A DNA stretch of 5,586 bases, from positions 1 to 5,586 of the forward strand of contig JAUWXW010000131.1 in the NCBI GenBank assembly GCA_030616195.1, written 5' to 3'. This DNA comes from Chloroflexota bacterium. GTDB taxonomy: Bacteria; Chloroflexota; Dehalococcoidia; RBG-13-53-26. Under the pieces are notes generated by a model. The model made no database searches and was not told the origin of the DNA. It saw only the letters and a list, made by a program, of their open reading frames with translations. The translations under genes and the position numbers were made by a program. Positions 4,900-5,586 of the stretch are shown piece after piece (the stretch's first letter is position 1; every line of letters starts with the position of its first letter).

Positions 4900-4943
4900 A
4901 GAATCGAACGGCCTCAAAACGTAAAGGAGGTAGGGAGAAGTGA
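4887..4943 (+). CDS. Putative 18-residue leader peptide overlapping the oxidoreductase start
   Basis: ATG 4887 opens an 18-codon frame encoding MKGFQNRTASKRKGGREK. It ends with TGA 4941-4943, which overlaps the downstream GTG (4940-4942) in a GTGA arrangement typical of translational coupling. The peptide is strongly basic, with four Lys and three Arg in its second half. Its only SD-like sequence is a weak GAAG (4878-4881), and its start lies in the loop of the 4863-4899 hairpin. The codons that encode its end also contain the SD of the main gene. It could be a real leader or a chance frame. Confidence 0.25.
   Translation: MKGFQNRTASKRKGGREK
4924..4930 (+). promoter_or_regulatory. Shine-Dalgarno of the molybdopterin oxidoreductase gene
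   Basis: AAGGAGG ends 9 bases before GTG 4940. An in-frame TAG at 4931-4933 rules out any start further upstream, and the next in-frame ATG is codon 75, past the Fe-S cysteines. GTG 4940 is therefore the start. Confidence 0.8.
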
Positions 4944-5586
4944 GTAGTACCGCAAACAATGAATCGGCTGAAGCAGAAAAGGTGGTGGCAACCACCTGTT
5001 CCAGCCATTGTGGGGCAAGCTGTCTACTCAAAGTGCATGTCAAGAACGGGGTGATCACCAGAATAGAGACCGATGATGGGGAAGAGCCTCAACTCAGGGG
5101 TTGTCTCCGAGGACGGGCCTACCGGCAGAGGGTGTATGACCCGGGCCGTATTCTATACCCGATGAAGCGGGTAGGCGCCAGAGGGGAAGGCAAATTCGAA
5201 CGGATCTCCTGGGACGAAGCACTGGACAAGATAGCTGGGGAACTGAAAAGAGTCAGGGATACCTATGGACCGGCCTCTATTCTAATGGTGCAGCTGCCTG
5301 GTGACTATGGCGTTTTAACCGGATGGGGGGCAATCGAGAGGCTGCTCAATATGGCGGGCGGCTATACCGCCGGGTGGGGCGCACCTTCCTTTAACGCCGC
5401 TCTCTACTCTGCCGTATTCACCTACGGCACCTATGCCACCTCCAACACCAGAGATGATCTGCCCAACGCCAGGTTGATAATCCTGTGGGGGATTAACCCG
5501 ACAAGTACCAGCGGCGGCACCAACACTTGCTGGTATCTGGCGCAGGCCAGGGAGGCTGGCACCAGGATCGTGGCTGTTGACCCCAG
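4940..5586 (+). CDS. DMSO-reductase-family molybdopterin (Mo/W) oxidoreductase, N-terminal fragment (3' end outside window)
   Basis: The first 215 residues are visible and the family is usually 650-850 long. Seen: a [4Fe-4S] motif C20-x3-C24-x3-C28-x26-C55 followed by L-R-G-R, where many family members have C-x-K-G. Next come RVYDPGRILYPMKRVG (64-79) with GEGKFERISWDEAL, typical of DmsA-like subunits. WGINP (183-187) is the pterin-nucleotide-binding G-x-N-P element. Ser150, in GWGAPSFN, aligns with the region that holds the Mo-ligand Ser of DmsA (my alignment by eye). The N-terminus MSSTANNESAEAEK has no twin-arginine motif, so export by its own signal is unlikely and a cytosolic enzyme is inferred. 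Possible reactions include reduction of an S- or N-oxide or another oxygen-transfer or hydration chemistry; the substrate is not readable. It has its own promoter and leader, and partner subunits may follow outside the window. Confidence 0.9.
   Translation, partial: MSSTANNESAEAEKVVATTCSSHCGASCLLKVHVKNGVITRIETDDGEEPQLRGCLRGRAYRQRVYDPGRILYPMKRVGARGEGKFERISWDEALDKIAGELKRVRDTYGPASILMVQLPGDYGVLTGWGAIERLLNMAGGYTAGWGAPSFNAALYSAVFTYGTYATSNTRDDLPNARLIILWGINPTSTSGGTNTCWYLAQAREAGTRIVAVDP

Larger units (their letters stand above)
4496..4939. other. Divergent intergenic control region between the ThDP enzyme and the Mo/W oxidoreductase
   Basis: These 444 bases contain no conserved protein gene. From left to right they hold the ThDP gene SD and dyad (4504-4526), an unstructured stretch with a NotI-like GCGGCCGC, a strong hairpin (4671-4693), a rightward promoter (4742-4770), an inverted repeat at the predicted start site (4774-4786), and a folded leader with a short open frame (4828-4943). 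The longer open frames crossing it are extensions or shadows and have no SD. Confidence 0.6.

Noticed and set aside
4825..5058. Minus-strand 77-codon open frame over the oxidoreductase start
   Set aside because: It is antisense to the Cys motif region of the oxidoreductase and has no supporting signals.
1..5586. CRISPR array, tRNA, rRNA or insertion sequence
   Set aside because: No regularly spaced direct repeats, cloverleaf-like segment, rRNA-like stretch or transposase frame was found on either strand.

Overview
The window looks like chromosomal DNA of a strictly anaerobic bacterium. It carries the tail of a tungsten-type aldehyde:ferredoxin oxidoreductase (AOR), a four-cluster ferredoxin-like partner and the start of a DMSO-reductase-family molybdenum/tungsten enzyme. 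The intergenic spacers carry short GC-rich palindromes and a TCATTGCGAGGAGC-type dispersed repeat, which I associate with Chloroflexota (Dehalococcoidia) and some Desulfobacterota. That taxonomic guess is inference with modest confidence.

Layout. 1-399 (+): C-terminal part of an AOR, cut by the left edge. 433-930 (+): a 165-residue protein with sixteen cysteines in ferredoxin-type groups, probably in the same operon. 931-1133: a spacer with two repeat-like elements (977-1012 and 1050-1074). 1134-1163: a near-consensus extended -10 promoter that drives an orphan four-helix membrane protein (1217-1639, +). 1640-1830: a spacer with one near-palindrome. 1831-2589 (+): a short-chain dehydrogenase/reductase with several replaced signature residues. 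2590-2818: a convergent spacer made largely of perfect hairpins. 2819-4495 (-): a 558-residue thiamine-diphosphate enzyme of the acetolactate synthase / 2-hydroxyacyl-CoA lyase type. 4496-4939: a divergent control region with hairpins, a good promoter at 4742-4770 and a folded leader of about 160 nt. 4940-5586 (+): the N-terminal 215 residues of a DmsA-like molybdopterin oxidoreductase with no Tat signal, cut by the right edge.

How the genes may fit together. The AOR and its Fe-S partner would oxidise aldehydes to acids, or reduce acids to aldehydes, using low-potential electrons. ThDP lyases can release or join aldehydes, and SDRs interconvert carbonyls and alcohols, so the set could serve aldehyde or hydroxyacyl metabolism. 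Only the AOR/ferredoxin pair is arranged like a true operon. The other genes have separate or opposing transcription, so a shared pathway is a hypothesis. I found no tRNA, rRNA, CRISPR array, transposase or phage gene. The most interesting non-coding signal is the leader of the Mo/W enzyme: an inverted repeat at the predicted transcription start, stacked hairpins, and an 18-codon open frame whose stop overlaps the gene's GTG start.
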